Assembly (NCBI GenBank): GCA_012295225.1
Contig: WMKK01000014.1
Location: forward strand, 1-64,000
From: Ostreococcus mediterraneus
Taxonomy: Eukaryota > Chlorophyta > Mamiellophyceae > Mamiellales > Bathycoccaceae
Length of the DNA: 64,000 nt
Direction: 5' to 3'
Part shown: in pieces, positions 55,460 to 64,000 of the stretch
Layout: each line of letters begins with the position of its first letter
Numbering within the stretch: the stretch's first letter is position 1
Notes under the pieces: model-generated
What the model saw: the letters and a program-made list of their open reading frames with translations, nothing else
What the model was told of the DNA's origin: nothing
Database searches by the model: none
Program-made: the position numbers and the translations under genes

Positions 55460-56305
55460 TCACTGGGCGTCGATGCGCGGGACGGCGCTGGCGTAGGATG
55501 GGACCATGTATTGGATGCTCGCGAGCGCGTCTGGACCTCCAGAGCGTTCCAATGCGCGCAACGTGCGCCTGACCAAACTTCCGATGGTGCGTTTGGATCG
55601 ACCGTATCCAATAGCTTCGTCGTTACGCGGTGGAGGTGATGGAGGCGCGGTGAGCTCGAGATTTGTGGTGCATGGAGCGCCGCGCGAGAGGCGCGCTTCG
55701 GCGGCGCCGTCGCGAGTCGTCTTTGGCTTTGACTTTGGTCTCGTTTCTGACCAACACTTGGCGTCACAGAGGTTGACTAATGAGACGAAGATAGTATCGA
55801 CGTCCTTATACGCGCGAAATACGGGAAGAAGCTGACGATGGTACGGCACGAGCGCTTCGCCGACGGCAGCGTACGTCGTCGTCATCGTGTATAATAAATC
55901 AAACGCCACCGCGAGCACTCGAGCATCGCCCGTATTCAGCGCCTCCTTCATGGGCAGGATCAAGCGCGGTAATGCTTCCAACATCGCGCGTTCGCCGCAC
56001 GATTTGATCAAATCCTCCGCCCCACGCACGGCAAGCAAGCGATAGGGATGTTGCGTTTCTGAAATGCCACTTATGAACAGTGGCAAATACGCCCGCGCAT
56101 CCAACGCCCCCGGATCGACGCGCCACGCGATGCCATTCACGCCGCAGTGCGCAACGCGCGCTGGAATATCTCCATTATCGTATCGCGCGCGGAATCGCGT
56201 CATCACCACCCTCGCGCGCGCGGAATCGCGTGTGCGCGAGTCCCGCTTAAAAATAACTCGCTCCAGTGGTGTCGGTTGTCGTTCCAAAAATAAAACCCAC
56301 GTCAT
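55460..56305 (-). CDS. PACRG-like (parkin co-regulated gene) protein
   Basis: The protein has 281 residues from the ATG at 56305; a second ATG at 56203 is possible. It matches PACRG throughout: 'TRFRARYDNGDIPARVAH', 'LPLFISGISETQHPYRLLAV', 'LPRLILPMKEALNTGDARV', 'VGEALVPYHRQLLPVFRAY', and the end 'LERSGGPDALASIQYMVPSY'. PACRG is an armadillo-like protein of the inner junction of axonemal doublet microtubules. A segment of about 55 residues (about 172-228, basic then proline-rich) interrupts the usual alignment. It may be an unspliced in-frame intron. If the host is Ostreococcus, which has no flagellum, the presence of this gene is surprising. Confidence 0.8.
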   Translation of the reverse strand: MTWVLFLERQPTPLERVIFKRDSRTRDSARARVVMTRFRARYDNGDIPARVAHCGVNGIAWRVDPGALDARAYLPLFISGISETQHPYRLLAVRGAEDLIKSCGERAMLEALPRLILPMKEALNTGDARVLAVAFDLLYTMTTTYAAVGEALVPYHRQLLPVFRAYKDVDTIFVSLVNLCDAKCWSETRPKSKPKTTRDGAAEARLSRGAPCTTNLELTAPPSPPPRNDEAIGYGRSKRTIGSLVRRTLRALERSGGPDALASIQYMVPSYASAVPRIDAQ

Positions 56306-56577
56306 CGACGACGCGCGCGTTAACAACGCCACCGCGAACGCACGACGGGGACGAAAATTATTTCCTCATCGTCGCTCGCGCGGTCGCCTCGCCCGGTCGC
56401 GCCAGATGCCGCACACCACGCGCCGAACACGTCGTGTGACCGTTCATGTCCCACACGCGCCTCAGGGGAACAAAGACTTTTCAGGTCGCCCGCGCGCGCC
56501 ACACGCCCGCGCGCGATCGACGCCGCACACCCGCGCGCGCGACGCACGATATCTCCTCGCGTCGCGCGTATCCGCCC

Positions 56578-58500
56578 ATGGCGCGCGAATACGAACGCGC
56601 GAGCGACGCGCGAGCGACGACGACGACGCGCGCGGTCCCGGACCCATTGCGGTGGTTGGAAGACGAACGTCGAGATGCGCTCACGCGCGCCGAGGCGCTT
56701 CGCGCCAAGGTTCTCGCCAGTCGGCGGTTGCTGAGTGAAGAGTTACATCGACGACGGGCGCGCGAGGGGCGCGCGAGGGGCGCAAGCGGCGCCACGGGGC
56801 GTGGGAGTGATGGGTTTGATTTCGGCTCGAGCGCGAGCGCGACGACGTCGTCGACGAGGATGCAGGCGCGAGAGCCATCTGCGCGCGTGAAAACGGATGG
56901 GTTGCGTCGAGATGCTGAGGATTTAAATGTTAAGCTGGATGATTTGCGAAGGAAGCTTGAACGCGCGACGTCGGGGTCGGAGGCGGTGAGCGCGAGCGCG
57001 TCTCCGACGAAACCAGAGCGGGCGAGTATTCAGCAAGCGAGCGCGCCCGCCTCGCCGCTCGATCGATCGCGGGAGACGATGCGTGAGAGGTATGAGCGAG
57101 AGTTATCAGATACGCGAGCGAGCGCGAGCGCGAGTTGTGATGAATTGAAACGACGGTGCGCGGCGCTCGGGGAGGAGCTCGACGTGGCAAAGGGGGAATA
57201 TCGGGCGACGGTGGAACAACTCGAGCACGCGCGCGCTGAGGTGACGAGGTTGACAGCGATCGGACAGACGACTGAAGAAATGCATAATGCATCGATTGCT
57301 GCGGCGACGGCGGCGACGGTTCGTGAATATGAGGGGAAATTAGAAGCCGCGCGCGCGAATGCCGCGCGGGATTTGCGCGCAAAAGTAGCCGAAGTCGAGT
57401 CGTTACAAAGAGAACTTAAAGGCGCGAGAGATGATTTTGAGCGCTTAAAATCGAAGCAGAGTGAAACGATTGCCGCACAAGTTTCACAACAGACGACGAT
57501 TCAGCATAATTTGGTAAAAGAGCTCACCGACGCAAAGACAGAGGAACGCGCCGGACGAATGAAAATTAAAGAACTCGAATCGAGACTCGAAGAGGTTACG
57601 CGCGCGCTGGATATCGCCACAAGTTCGATGTCAGCCGCGGCAAAGGATCAAAACAATGCGGTGTCGCGTTCGGAGCGCGAGTTGAATTCGAGCTTTGACG
57701 AACGTGAGTTTTCATTGACAAAGACACACAAGGAGCGCGAGCGAGCGTTGGAAGCGCGCGTCGAAGAGCTCGAGGTGCAGAACGCCGAAGCGTTGAAAAA
57801 AGTCACAAAACTTGAGCGTGAATTAAAGGACACACTAGACGCACACGCTTTGACAGCAAAAATCGAGCGTGAGGCCACGGCAAAGGTGGAGAGATTGACG
57901 GATGAAGTCGCGTCGTTGACGTCGGCGCTTGAACGCGCCAGCGAAGAGACAAAGCAATCATCAGCGCATGCATTCAACGAACACGCCGCGCGCGTCAAGA
58001 CACTCGAAAAGCGCATCACTGAGCTCGAAGGCGAACTCGAGCGCGCTTTGGCAAGGTACGAACGAAACGAGGCGGAATATCAAAGCCTCATCGAAGACGT
58101 CACGTATCAAAATGCCGCGCTCAAAGCTAAATCTTCGTCGTCTTCTGCGGCGGAGAGCGTTTCCACAGCCACGCTTCGCGCACAAAACGAAAAGCTCAAA
58201 ATCGAAGTTCAATCACTTTCTCAAGCGCTCACGGACATCGAGCGCGCTGATGAGGAACAAAACTCAGGCTTTCTTGGCTTTTTTGGAGGCGGCGGCGCCG
58301 CCTCGGGCGCGCTCGCCAAGGCAAACACACGCATCTCAGACCTCGAAACCGAGATCAATGTCGTTCGCACCGACGCCGCACGCACGCAAACCGCGCTCGA
58401 GGAGCAACTCGCACACATCACCGTCGAACGCGACGCCTTACGAATGGAAAAATCGTCGCAATCGTCGTTTTTTTCAACCATCTTTGGCCTGGGCACTTAA
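56578..58500 (+). CDS. Long coiled-coil protein with conserved glycine/phenylalanine patch
   Basis: The protein has 640 residues from MAREYERASDARA; an in-frame ATG at 56446 would add 44 R/T/A-rich residues that could target an organelle. Almost the whole length from about 30 to 630 is heptad-rich coiled coil with many E, R, K and A. A short hydrophobic patch near residue 565 ('GFLGFFGGGGAASG') and the C-terminal 'SFFSTIFGLGT' are distinct, and may bind membrane or partners. I cannot name the family. Golgin-like or plastid filament-like roles are guesses. Confidence 0.75.
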   Translation: MAREYERASDARATTTTRAVPDPLRWLEDERRDALTRAEALRAKVLASRRLLSEELHRRRAREGRARGASGATGRGSDGFDFGSSASATTSSTRMQAREPSARVKTDGLRRDAEDLNVKLDDLRRKLERATSGSEAVSASASPTKPERASIQQASAPASPLDRSRETMRERYERELSDTRASASASCDELKRRCAALGEELDVAKGEYRATVEQLEHARAEVTRLTAIGQTTEEMHNASIAAATAATVREYEGKLEAARANAARDLRAKVAEVESLQRELKGARDDFERLKSKQSETIAAQVSQQTTIQHNLVKELTDAKTEERAGRMKIKELESRLEEVTRALDIATSSMSAAAKDQNNAVSRSERELNSSFDEREFSLTKTHKERERALEARVEELEVQNAEALKKVTKLERELKDTLDAHALTAKIEREATAKVERLTDEVASLTSALERASEETKQSSAHAFNEHAARVKTLEKRITELEGELERALARYERNEAEYQSLIEDVTYQNAALKAKSSSSSAAESVSTATLRAQNEKLKIEVQSLSQALTDIERADEEQNSGFLGFFGGGGAASGALAKANTRISDLETEINVVRTDAARTQTALEEQLAHITVERDALRMEKSSQSSFFSTIFGLGT

Positions 58501-58660
58501 ACTCGCCACGTGTACAATAACTACATTTATATATTCCATCCAGCTCTTCCATCTTCGCGCACGCACACCGGTGTGCAGCGCGCGCGCACGACATGTCATC
58601 ATCTAATCTTTCATTTTACAACGCGCGCTCGCGCTCGCGCGACCACGCTACTCGACCACG

Positions 58661-59044
58661 CTACGCCATCTTCGCGCACGCTAAGACTTTCGAGCACTGC
58701 GGACAGTGATGATACGTGTCTTTAAACGCATCACCGCAGCAGCACGCGCTTAAACCAAACGTCAAAATCGCCGCAAAGCAGCTGGCGGCACCACCGACGC
58801 GGACGGTGTCGGCGACGCCGCTAAAGCCGCAGTGTGGGCACGTCGTAACGAGCCCGCTCGCGTGTCCAGCGGTGGCTCCGAGGTACACGGGCGGCGCGGT
58901 TCGGTCGACGGGTAAGCCGGTTGGAATCGCGTTCGCGCGGTATTGCGGCGGCGGTGGTGGCGGCGGTGGCTGGGACGCGTACGCGCCGACGGGCGTGCCG
59001 TACGCGGGCGCGGGCTTGATTTCTGGGTAGTATGAAGACGCCAT
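58661..59044 (-). CDS. LITAF-domain zinc-binding membrane protein
   Basis: The protein has 127 residues. A proline- and tyrosine-rich N-terminus (with a run of eight prolines) leads into a LITAF domain at about 65-125. It has 'TTCPHCGFSGVADT', a hydrophobic insert 'CFAAILTFGLSACCCGDAF', and 'HHCPQCSKVLA'. The two CPxC halves bind one zinc, and the hydrophobic insert dips into the membrane surface. LITAF proteins act at late endosomes and lysosomes. Length and layout match the family. The stop codon of the convergent coiled-coil gene lies 160 bases away. Confidence 0.92.
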   Translation of the reverse strand: MASSYYPEIKPAPAYGTPVGAYASQPPPPPPPPQYRANAIPTGLPVDRTAPPVYLGATAGHASGLVTTCPHCGFSGVADTVRVGGAASCFAAILTFGLSACCCGDAFKDTYHHCPQCSKVLACAKMA

Positions 59045-59096
59045 GGGGAGAGGCGCGCAGTGAGGACCATCGACGTCGGCTACGTATGTTTACATG

Positions 59097-60989
59097 CTAT
59101 GCGTTGGCGTCTTCGAGCGCTCGTCGAGCGGGATGTTCGCGATTTGCACACGCTGCGGTGATGCGCGCGAGGCGACTTTCGGCGGCGGCGATGGAATCGA
59201 GGGCATCTTTTGAGCGCTCGCGAGCTCGGGATGTCGACTGGCGACGGCGGTTGTCTCGCGGTTGTCCTTCGTCTCGGCGCCATTCGGCGGCACGCGTGCT
59301 TGCGAGCGCGCGAGCGCGCTCGGTTGCGTGGAGACGTGCTATTTCGTCCTCGGCGACGCGGAGCTTGGCGGATGCGTCGGAAACGAGGCGTGAGGCGTCG
59401 CGATTGACCCGTTCGTTTTCGGCTCTCGCTCGCGCCAGGACGACTTCGAGTTCGAGCGTTTGAGCGTCGAGTTCAGCTTGGCGTTCTAATAACGCGTGCT
59501 CTCGGGCATCGAGCTCGAATGCGCGCTGTGCGCTTCCATTTTGATGTCTGAGCTTGATGCACTCGACCTGTAGAGCGATGGCGCGCGTTTTTGCATTGCT
59601 CGCGGCGGCTTCCGCGTCTCTGAGCCTCGAATAGGCTGCCTTGAGCGCGTCTTCTATACCCGTCGGCGCTGACTCAATCCAGACGCTCTGCATGGCAAAC
59701 GCATGTGCAGTGCACGCAGCACCAATTGGGATGGTGATTACTTTCTCGTCGCCGCGAATACGCTCGCCTGTGTTGGAATCAAACGTGTCAAACGCGTAGA
59801 CGATGCGCAACGACGCGCCGCTTTCTTGTGAACTTTTGATTGAGTCTACGACGTCATCAGGCACCAAATCGCTCAAGGTTTCACTAACTAAAATGACCAA
59901 TCGTTTGCCGTTGTGCCTGGCCAATCGCGAGCGTATGGCGCGCGTGACGTCGCGGTTGGCGTCTTCAAACGGATGTCCCGCGAGCGACGCGGCGACAATC
60001 GTCAACGCGCGCCCTTGATCGATCTCGGGATCACCATCAGGATACAATCGCGCACGAAACGCGCTCGCCATAGTTTGCGCGTTCAACGCGGCGCGCCTGA
60101 GCGATACCGCAGCTTCGTCGGCGTAACTCAACCCCGCCAAGGCGCGTTCTTTCTCCTCGATTGCGATTTCGTATTCGCGTCTCGCGTCGTCTTCCATCGT
60201 CGTCCCGCGCGTCGACGCGTCTTGCACACGCGTCTCAAGTTCTTCATTCGCGCAACGTAACGCTACAATTTCTTCTTGCGCGCGTGCGAGCGCCGCAATC
60301 GCGTCTTCCACGCGAGAATCACTCTCAACCGACGCGGCTGCGGACGACATCGCCTTCAATTTAGCCTCCGCAGCGTCGCCTCTTCGTCGCTCTTTTTCCA
60401 GCTTTGCTCGACTTTGATGCGCTAATGCGTTCACCTCCGCGTTTGCCTTGTGCGCACTCGCCGTGGCGCTTCGAAATTGCTCGCGCATTTCTTCTAATTC
60501 TTCTAATAACGTCGCGCGCTCGCGTTCAAACGACGCCTCTCGCGTCGCGCTCGCGCGCGTCGCGGCGTTTAATTGTTCCTTCAACAACGCCTCCGATTTC
60601 ACCACCGCCGCGAGCTGTGCGCGAATTCCATCCATTTCCTTCTCGTGCGCGTCGCAAAGCGCCCGTACGTGCGCCTCGTTCGACGATGTCCTGGTGTCCA
60701 ACGCCTCGTCCCGACGCGCGCAAAGCGAATCACTCGCGTCGTCGTAATCACCATCCTCACCGCGCCTTGCGCCCCTCGCGTCGCCTCCACCCGCACTCAT
60801 CGACGTAACACTATCATCTCCACCTCCTCGCGCGTTTTTCAGCGCGGCGAGCGCGGCGAGGGCGACGTTTTTCTCGTGCTCCGCGCGTTCGTTGTCGCGT
60901 TTGAGCTCAGCAATCAGCGCCTTGGTGAAGTCATGCTCGGCTTGGGCGTCGCGCGCGAGCCGCGCGGCATCGCGCGCGCGCGTAAACAT
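59097..60989 (-). CDS. Coiled-coil protein with a central structured domain, unknown
   Basis: The protein has 630 residues. Residues 1-290 and 455-600 are coiled coil. Between them, about 300-445 form a globular region: 'RALTIVAASLAGHPFEDANR', 'KRLVILVSETLSDLVPDDVV' and 'LRIVYAFDTFDSNTGERIRG'. Strands there alternate with helices, but I do not recognise the fold. An acidic loop lies at about 70-90. The start codon sits in an arginine-rich context. It ends 52 bases from the LITAF gene, both on the minus strand. Function is unknown. Confidence 0.75.
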   Translation of the reverse strand: MFTRARDAARLARDAQAEHDFTKALIAELKRDNERAEHEKNVALAALAALKNARGGGDDSVTSMSAGGGDARGARRGEDGDYDDASDSLCARRDEALDTRTSSNEAHVRALCDAHEKEMDGIRAQLAAVVKSEALLKEQLNAATRASATREASFERERATLLEELEEMREQFRSATASAHKANAEVNALAHQSRAKLEKERRRGDAAEAKLKAMSSAAASVESDSRVEDAIAALARAQEEIVALRCANEELETRVQDASTRGTTMEDDARREYEIAIEEKERALAGLSYADEAAVSLRRAALNAQTMASAFRARLYPDGDPEIDQGRALTIVAASLAGHPFEDANRDVTRAIRSRLARHNGKRLVILVSETLSDLVPDDVVDSIKSSQESGASLRIVYAFDTFDSNTGERIRGDEKVITIPIGAACTAHAFAMQSVWIESAPTGIEDALKAAYSRLRDAEAAASNAKTRAIALQVECIKLRHQNGSAQRAFELDAREHALLERQAELDAQTLELEVVLARARAENERVNRDASRLVSDASAKLRVAEDEIARLHATERARALASTRAAEWRRDEGQPRDNRRRQSTSRARERSKDALDSIAAAESRLARITAACANREHPARRALEDANA

Positions 60990-61489
60990 GTGTTCTCGTC
61001 GCGCGTCGCGTGCGTGATGCGCGCGAGGGCGATGTGGGTGGGTGACGAGACGGGTGCGCCGCGCGCGCGAGTGAGGCGTCGTTTGACTGCGCGAGCGTCG
61101 AAAGACTCGGGCGCGAAACGAAATGGATTACGTAACGTATGTATACGGTAATATTAATAAACGAACGCGCGCTGCGAACGAATGAGTAGATATCGCTCGA
61201 GAAAGCGCGCGCGCTCGCGCCTTGTGTGTTTGTAGAAATTTGTTGAATATTCACCAGAAGGGACGACGGTCGGAGAACGTCGCTAAATCGACCATTCGCG
61301 CCGAGTCGCCGTCGTCTTCACCTTTTCCTTGTAAATCGCCTCGCCTACGCCGCCAATGAGTATAAGAGTACGGTACATGCGTCCGCATTGCCGTCGCTGC
61401 GCGATGTTAACATGACGCAGGCGTCATGCATCCGTCGAGCGGCGATGAAACGCGCGCGCGTTTTGCGCGATCTCACTGTGTGTGTTGTC
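60990..61489. other. Intergenic, no gene seen
   Basis: A stretch of 500 bases holds the upstream region of the minus-strand coiled-coil gene and the 3' region of the cyclase gene. It contains GC runs and an AT-rich stretch at 61145-61260, with nothing coding. Confidence 0.45.
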
Positions 61490-62737
61490 TTAGTACATGA
61501 ACGCCGGGTCCGATTCCGGGACGCCGGTGATGTCCACAGACCCAGCGTCGATCGGCTTCATCGCGAGCAAACCGATGAGTTCGGCGGCGAAACCGGCGAA
61601 CAAGGGCGCGCGCGCGAGGTTCTTCATGACGTCGCTGTCCGAAGACTTGCCGATGGCGGCGAGCTTGGAGTTGATGCCGACGAGCTTGTCGAGACGCTCC
61701 TTGAACTCTGGGTTGTACGTGTCGATGACTTGCGGGAAAATCGTCGCCGTAGTCTTGTTCGTTTGGTGGATCACGTGCATGTTGAATTTCGTGGTGTCCA
61801 AACCGAGAGATTCGTAGAATTCAGAGCGGCCGTGGTCGTTCAAGTACATGGTGACGTACACGGATAAGCAAAAGAAACGCGCCCAAAGCTTGGCTTCAAA
61901 CGTGTTGATCATTTCCGGACGAGCCTTCAAGATGGCGGAGAAGAAATCACCGTGACGGTTTTCATCTTGGCACCAGTTCTCAAAGTACTGGAAGATCGGG
62001 TACAACTGTTCGTTCGGGTTCGCTTGCAAGTGACGGTAGATGGAGATGTAGCGCCAATAGCCAATCTTCTCCGACAAGTACGTGGCGTACAAGATAAACT
62101 TGGGTTGGAAGAACGTGTACTGACGGTTCTTGGTCAAGAAACCAAGGTCAAGCGCCAAGTTGAAATCGCTCATCGCCTTGTTCAAGAAACCCGCATGGCG
62201 AGCTTCATCGCGAGACATCAACGTAAAAATTTCCGCCACCGCCGGCGCCGTCTTCTTCATGCGTCGACCGAGCTCCTTGTACAACAAAAACCCACTAAAC
62301 TCCGCCGTACACGATCGCTCCAAGAACTCAATAAAAATACGTCGCGGTTCACCCTTAATGTTATCCGCAGCAGCCTTAAACGCGTCGTTACGCACGAAAT
62401 GCTTTTGGTTAAAGTCTTCGCGGAACTCATTCAAGATCGCGTTGATCTCCGTCTCATCCAAGTTGGGGTTGATTTCATTACTAAACAACCGCTCCATCTC
62501 GTCGAAATCGGTCGTGTAGAAACGCGGCGTGAGCAAGTTCTCGCTCGACGCCTCCTTAATCCCGTCGCGCATCTTCTTAATGCCCGTATCCGCGTCGACG
62601 TCCGCCGCGCTCGCGCGCACCGCGCCCTTGGATGCCGCGCGCATCGTCGTCGTCATCTTCGCCTTGTTCGCCACGCGCGCGGCGCGCATCGGCGCGCGCA
62701 ACGCCGTCGCGGGCGTGGACATCGTAAAGGACGCCAT
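61490..62737 (-). CDS. CRD1: Mg-protoporphyrin IX monomethyl ester (oxidative) cyclase, chloroplast
   Basis: The protein has 415 residues from [17 protein letters not shown], with a transit peptide of about 40 residues rich in A, R, S and T. The diiron domain shows glutamate in '[17 protein letters not shown]' (about 146), '[16 protein letters not shown]' with E178 and H181, and the second E-x-x-H in '[15 protein letters not shown]'. The text '[12 protein letters not shown]' near the C-terminus is also typical of AcsF/CHL27/CRD1. The enzyme forms the fifth ring of chlorophyll from Mg-protoporphyrin monomethyl ester with oxygen. It works at the thylakoid and envelope membranes. Length fits the family and all ligand residues seem present. 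Confidence 0.95.
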   Translation of the reverse strand: MASFTMSTPATALRAPMRAARVANKAKMTTTMRAASKGAVRASAADVDADTGIKKMRDGIKEASSENLLTPRFYTTDFDEMERLFSNEINPNLDETEINAILNEFREDFNQKHFVRNDAFKAAADNIKGEPRRIFIEFLERSCTAEFSGFLLYKELGRRMKKTAPAVAEIFTLMSRDEARHAGFLNKAMSDFNLALDLGFLTKNRQYTFFQPKFILYATYLSEKIGYWRYISIYRHLQANPNEQLYPIFQYFENWCQDENRHGDFFSAILKARPEMINTFEAKLWARFFCLSVYVTMYLNDHGRSEFYESLGLDTTKFNMHVIHQTNKTTATIFPQVIDTYNPEFKERLDKLVGINSKLAAIGKSSDSDVMKNLARAPLFAGFAAELIGLLAMKPIDAGSVDITGVPESDPAFMY

Positions 62738-63541
62738 CGAAATCTTCCGTGCGTGCGTTCCGTGTGCGTGCTCCGTGTGTCTGGCGCGACGACCGACGTG
62801 GAATGACGACGACGCGCGCGCGATTCGTGACGTCGCCCGTGGCGCCCGCGACGTCGCCCCAAAACCATACATCCCGTTCGATAGTAACCGAATACGTGTC
62901 GTATGTCCGAGTATGGTTTTTATGTGTGCACGCGCACCTTATCCCCGGGCACACAAAATCTTCCACGAGAAATCTGCCCCGTGAGAGGGTCGAACGACCG
63001 ATGAGGACTCAGAGATCGTGGGTTCGACACATCCACGTCGTCGATCCGATCGCGCGGCGGCGATGCGTGGGCGCGAGACATAGAGGGTTTAGGTGGTCGC
63101 GTACGGCGTGCGCCGACCACGGGGCCGATCCCGCCGTGGCGGTGGCGGGGACGGCGCTGGCGCGCGCGCGGGCGCGGGACCGCCGGGCGCGCGAGGGCGA
63201 GGGCGACGGTCGCGGGCGCGTGCGAACGCGCGGTCGTGCGAAAGCGTGATCGATCGCGTGATCGTGGTTTTGTTTAATACAGTGAGATGTACTGCAAAGC
63301 GACTAGTGTGAGTGTGGGGTGCGAGCGCGCGCGCGTCGTAGCGAAGAAGCGCGGAGCGGCGATAGCCTAGAGCCGTACGCGCCGCCCAATCGTCCTGTTC
63401 GCATCATAGATGCACACACACGTTCACGGTGGTGTTTTTTGTGTTGTGTTTGTTGTGTTTACGCGATACGGATAAATCTCAAGTAAAGGGCGGGCAATCG
63501 TCGCGCTCGCGACGGCGACCCGCGCGCCTCACCGCGCGCGC
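62738..63541. other. 0.8-kb GC-rich spacer, no gene seen
   Basis: The spacer lies between the cyclase start and the psaD stop codon, both genes on the minus strand. It has (GC)n runs and a GGTTCGACAC string near 63010. That string resembles a B box, but the flanking bases do not form a tRNA T-stem. No gene found. Confidence 0.45.
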
Positions 63542-63832
63542 CTACGCTTCAAACGTGCCAACCTTACCCTGGAACTTGATGTCGATCGGGTTCGGGTTCT
63601 TGCCAATGGAACGCATGTTTTGGTTGGCACCGACACGACCCTTGTTAACCTTTTCGGGGTAAACACCATCCTTGGGGTGCAAGTACTGCACCTCACCAGA
63701 CGGAAACACGCGGTAAATGCACCCGTCGAGCTTCATCTTTGCGCGAAAGTTATTCAACAACGCGAGGCATTGCTCCTTGCGCGCGAGCTTCAACAAGTTC
63801 GGGCCCTTGCGCATGATGGCAGCACCACCAGT
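63542..63832 (-). CDS. PSAD: Photosystem I subunit II (PsaD), 3' exon, partial at right edge
   Basis: This is the last exon only, 96 residues plus stop. It begins after an acceptor GTGTGTAG at the phase-0 codon of '[20 protein letters not shown]'. It continues with '[20 protein letters not shown]', '[20 protein letters not shown]' and 'PIDIKFQGK', the conserved C-terminus of PsaD. PsaD binds the stromal side of photosystem I and docks ferredoxin. The 168 bases beyond the acceptor do not encode the upstream part ('ESPKEQ' region), so the intron extends past the window edge and the first exon is outside. The C-terminal GTFEA tail replaces the usual short end. Confidence 0.95.
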   Translation of the reverse strand, partial: TGGAAIMRKGPNLLKLARKEQCLALLNNFRAKMKLDGCIYRVFPSGEVQYLHPKDGVYPEKVNKGRVGANQNMRSIGKNPNPIDIKFQGKVGTFEA

Positions 63833-64000
63833 CTACACACATCAATCAAAACAACATATTTTCAACGTTAGTCATCAGTGTCAAAAACGCGCACATCAAA
63901 CACGCGCGCGAGCGCGTCAACCGTCGAGTCGTTCAAAAGCGCGCGTCCCGCCCGCGCGCCCATCTTTCGCGTCTTTTGCGTCTCGCGCTCGCATCGAATA

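Noticed and set aside
62990-63045. Possible tRNA, including a circularly permuted form, around GGTTCGACAC
   Set aside because: The bases flanking the T-loop-like string do not pair as a T-stem on either strand, and no acceptor stem could be built.
1-64000. CRISPR arrays, bacterial operons and replication origins of plasmid type
   Set aside because: Spliced nuclear genes, transit peptides and eukaryotic proteins throughout; no spaced direct-repeat arrays were found.

Overview
The window looks like a nuclear chromosome segment of a picoplanktonic green alga (Mamiellophyceae, most likely Ostreococcus; the species is inferred, not proven). Genes are packed head-to-tail or divergently with gaps often under 200 bp. 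GC content is high. Most genes lack introns, and the few introns found start GTGCG, GTACG or GTATG and end in AG. The gene set is that of a photosynthetic eukaryote: PsaD, the Mg-protoporphyrin monomethyl ester cyclase, a Toc159-type GTPase, ORC2, RPL24, the glycine cleavage H protein, a P2X receptor and betaine lipid synthase. Two unresolved bases (46054-46055) and two probable single-gene frame breaks suggest draft-quality sequence.

Layout. 1-660 holds the end of a reverse-transcriptase-related element that runs off the left edge. 1.2-6.5 kb holds an unknown possibly myristoylated protein, a FAM114-like acidic protein, a membrane protein with a tiny first exon, and a secreted or ER small heat-shock protein. 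6.6-15.2 kb holds an SMP/C2 lipid-transfer tether, the three-exon H protein, a small unknown, an oligopeptidase B and a tRNA m7G methyltransferase with a TRM13-type zinc finger. 15.2-16.6 kb is a gene-free, AT-richer block with direct and inverted repeats. 16.6-23.5 kb holds a P2X channel, a pyruvyltransferase-like Golgi protein, a membrane protein, a rhomboid-like pseudoprotease, a glutaredoxin-like protein and RPL24. 23.5-24.6 kb is a GATC-rich spacer with a perfect hairpin. 24.6-32.2 kb holds a TLC-BtaA-BtaB betaine lipid synthase, an ankyrin kinase with a CaaX end, and the Toc159-like receptor.

32.3-43.5 kb holds a thioredoxin-like protein, an alpha/beta-hydrolase, ORC2, glutamate 5-kinase, a TOM1-like membrane protein, an LRR protein, PSMD9/Nas2 (two exons), an LPLAT acyltransferase and a DCN1-like neddylation factor. 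43.7-44.8 kb holds a UQCC5/SMIM4-like microprotein and MBF1 (three exons). 44.8-46.8 kb is a simple-sequence-rich spacer. 46.8-64 kb holds a two-box HMG protein, a DnaJ-TPR-WD40 protein, an OPR-flavin monooxygenase fusion, a UVR/TPR protein, a PACRG-like protein, two long coiled-coil proteins, a LITAF-domain protein, the CRD1/CHL27 cyclase and the 3' exon of psaD at the right edge.

The genes do not form one pathway. Recurring themes are plastid biogenesis (Toc159, CRD1, PsaD, a thioredoxin, an OPR protein) and membrane lipids (betaine lipid synthase, LPLAT, SMP tether). The points most worth a second look are the multidomain fusions: OPR-monooxygenase, TLC-BtaA-BtaB, zinc finger-TrmB and DnaJ-TPR-WD40.
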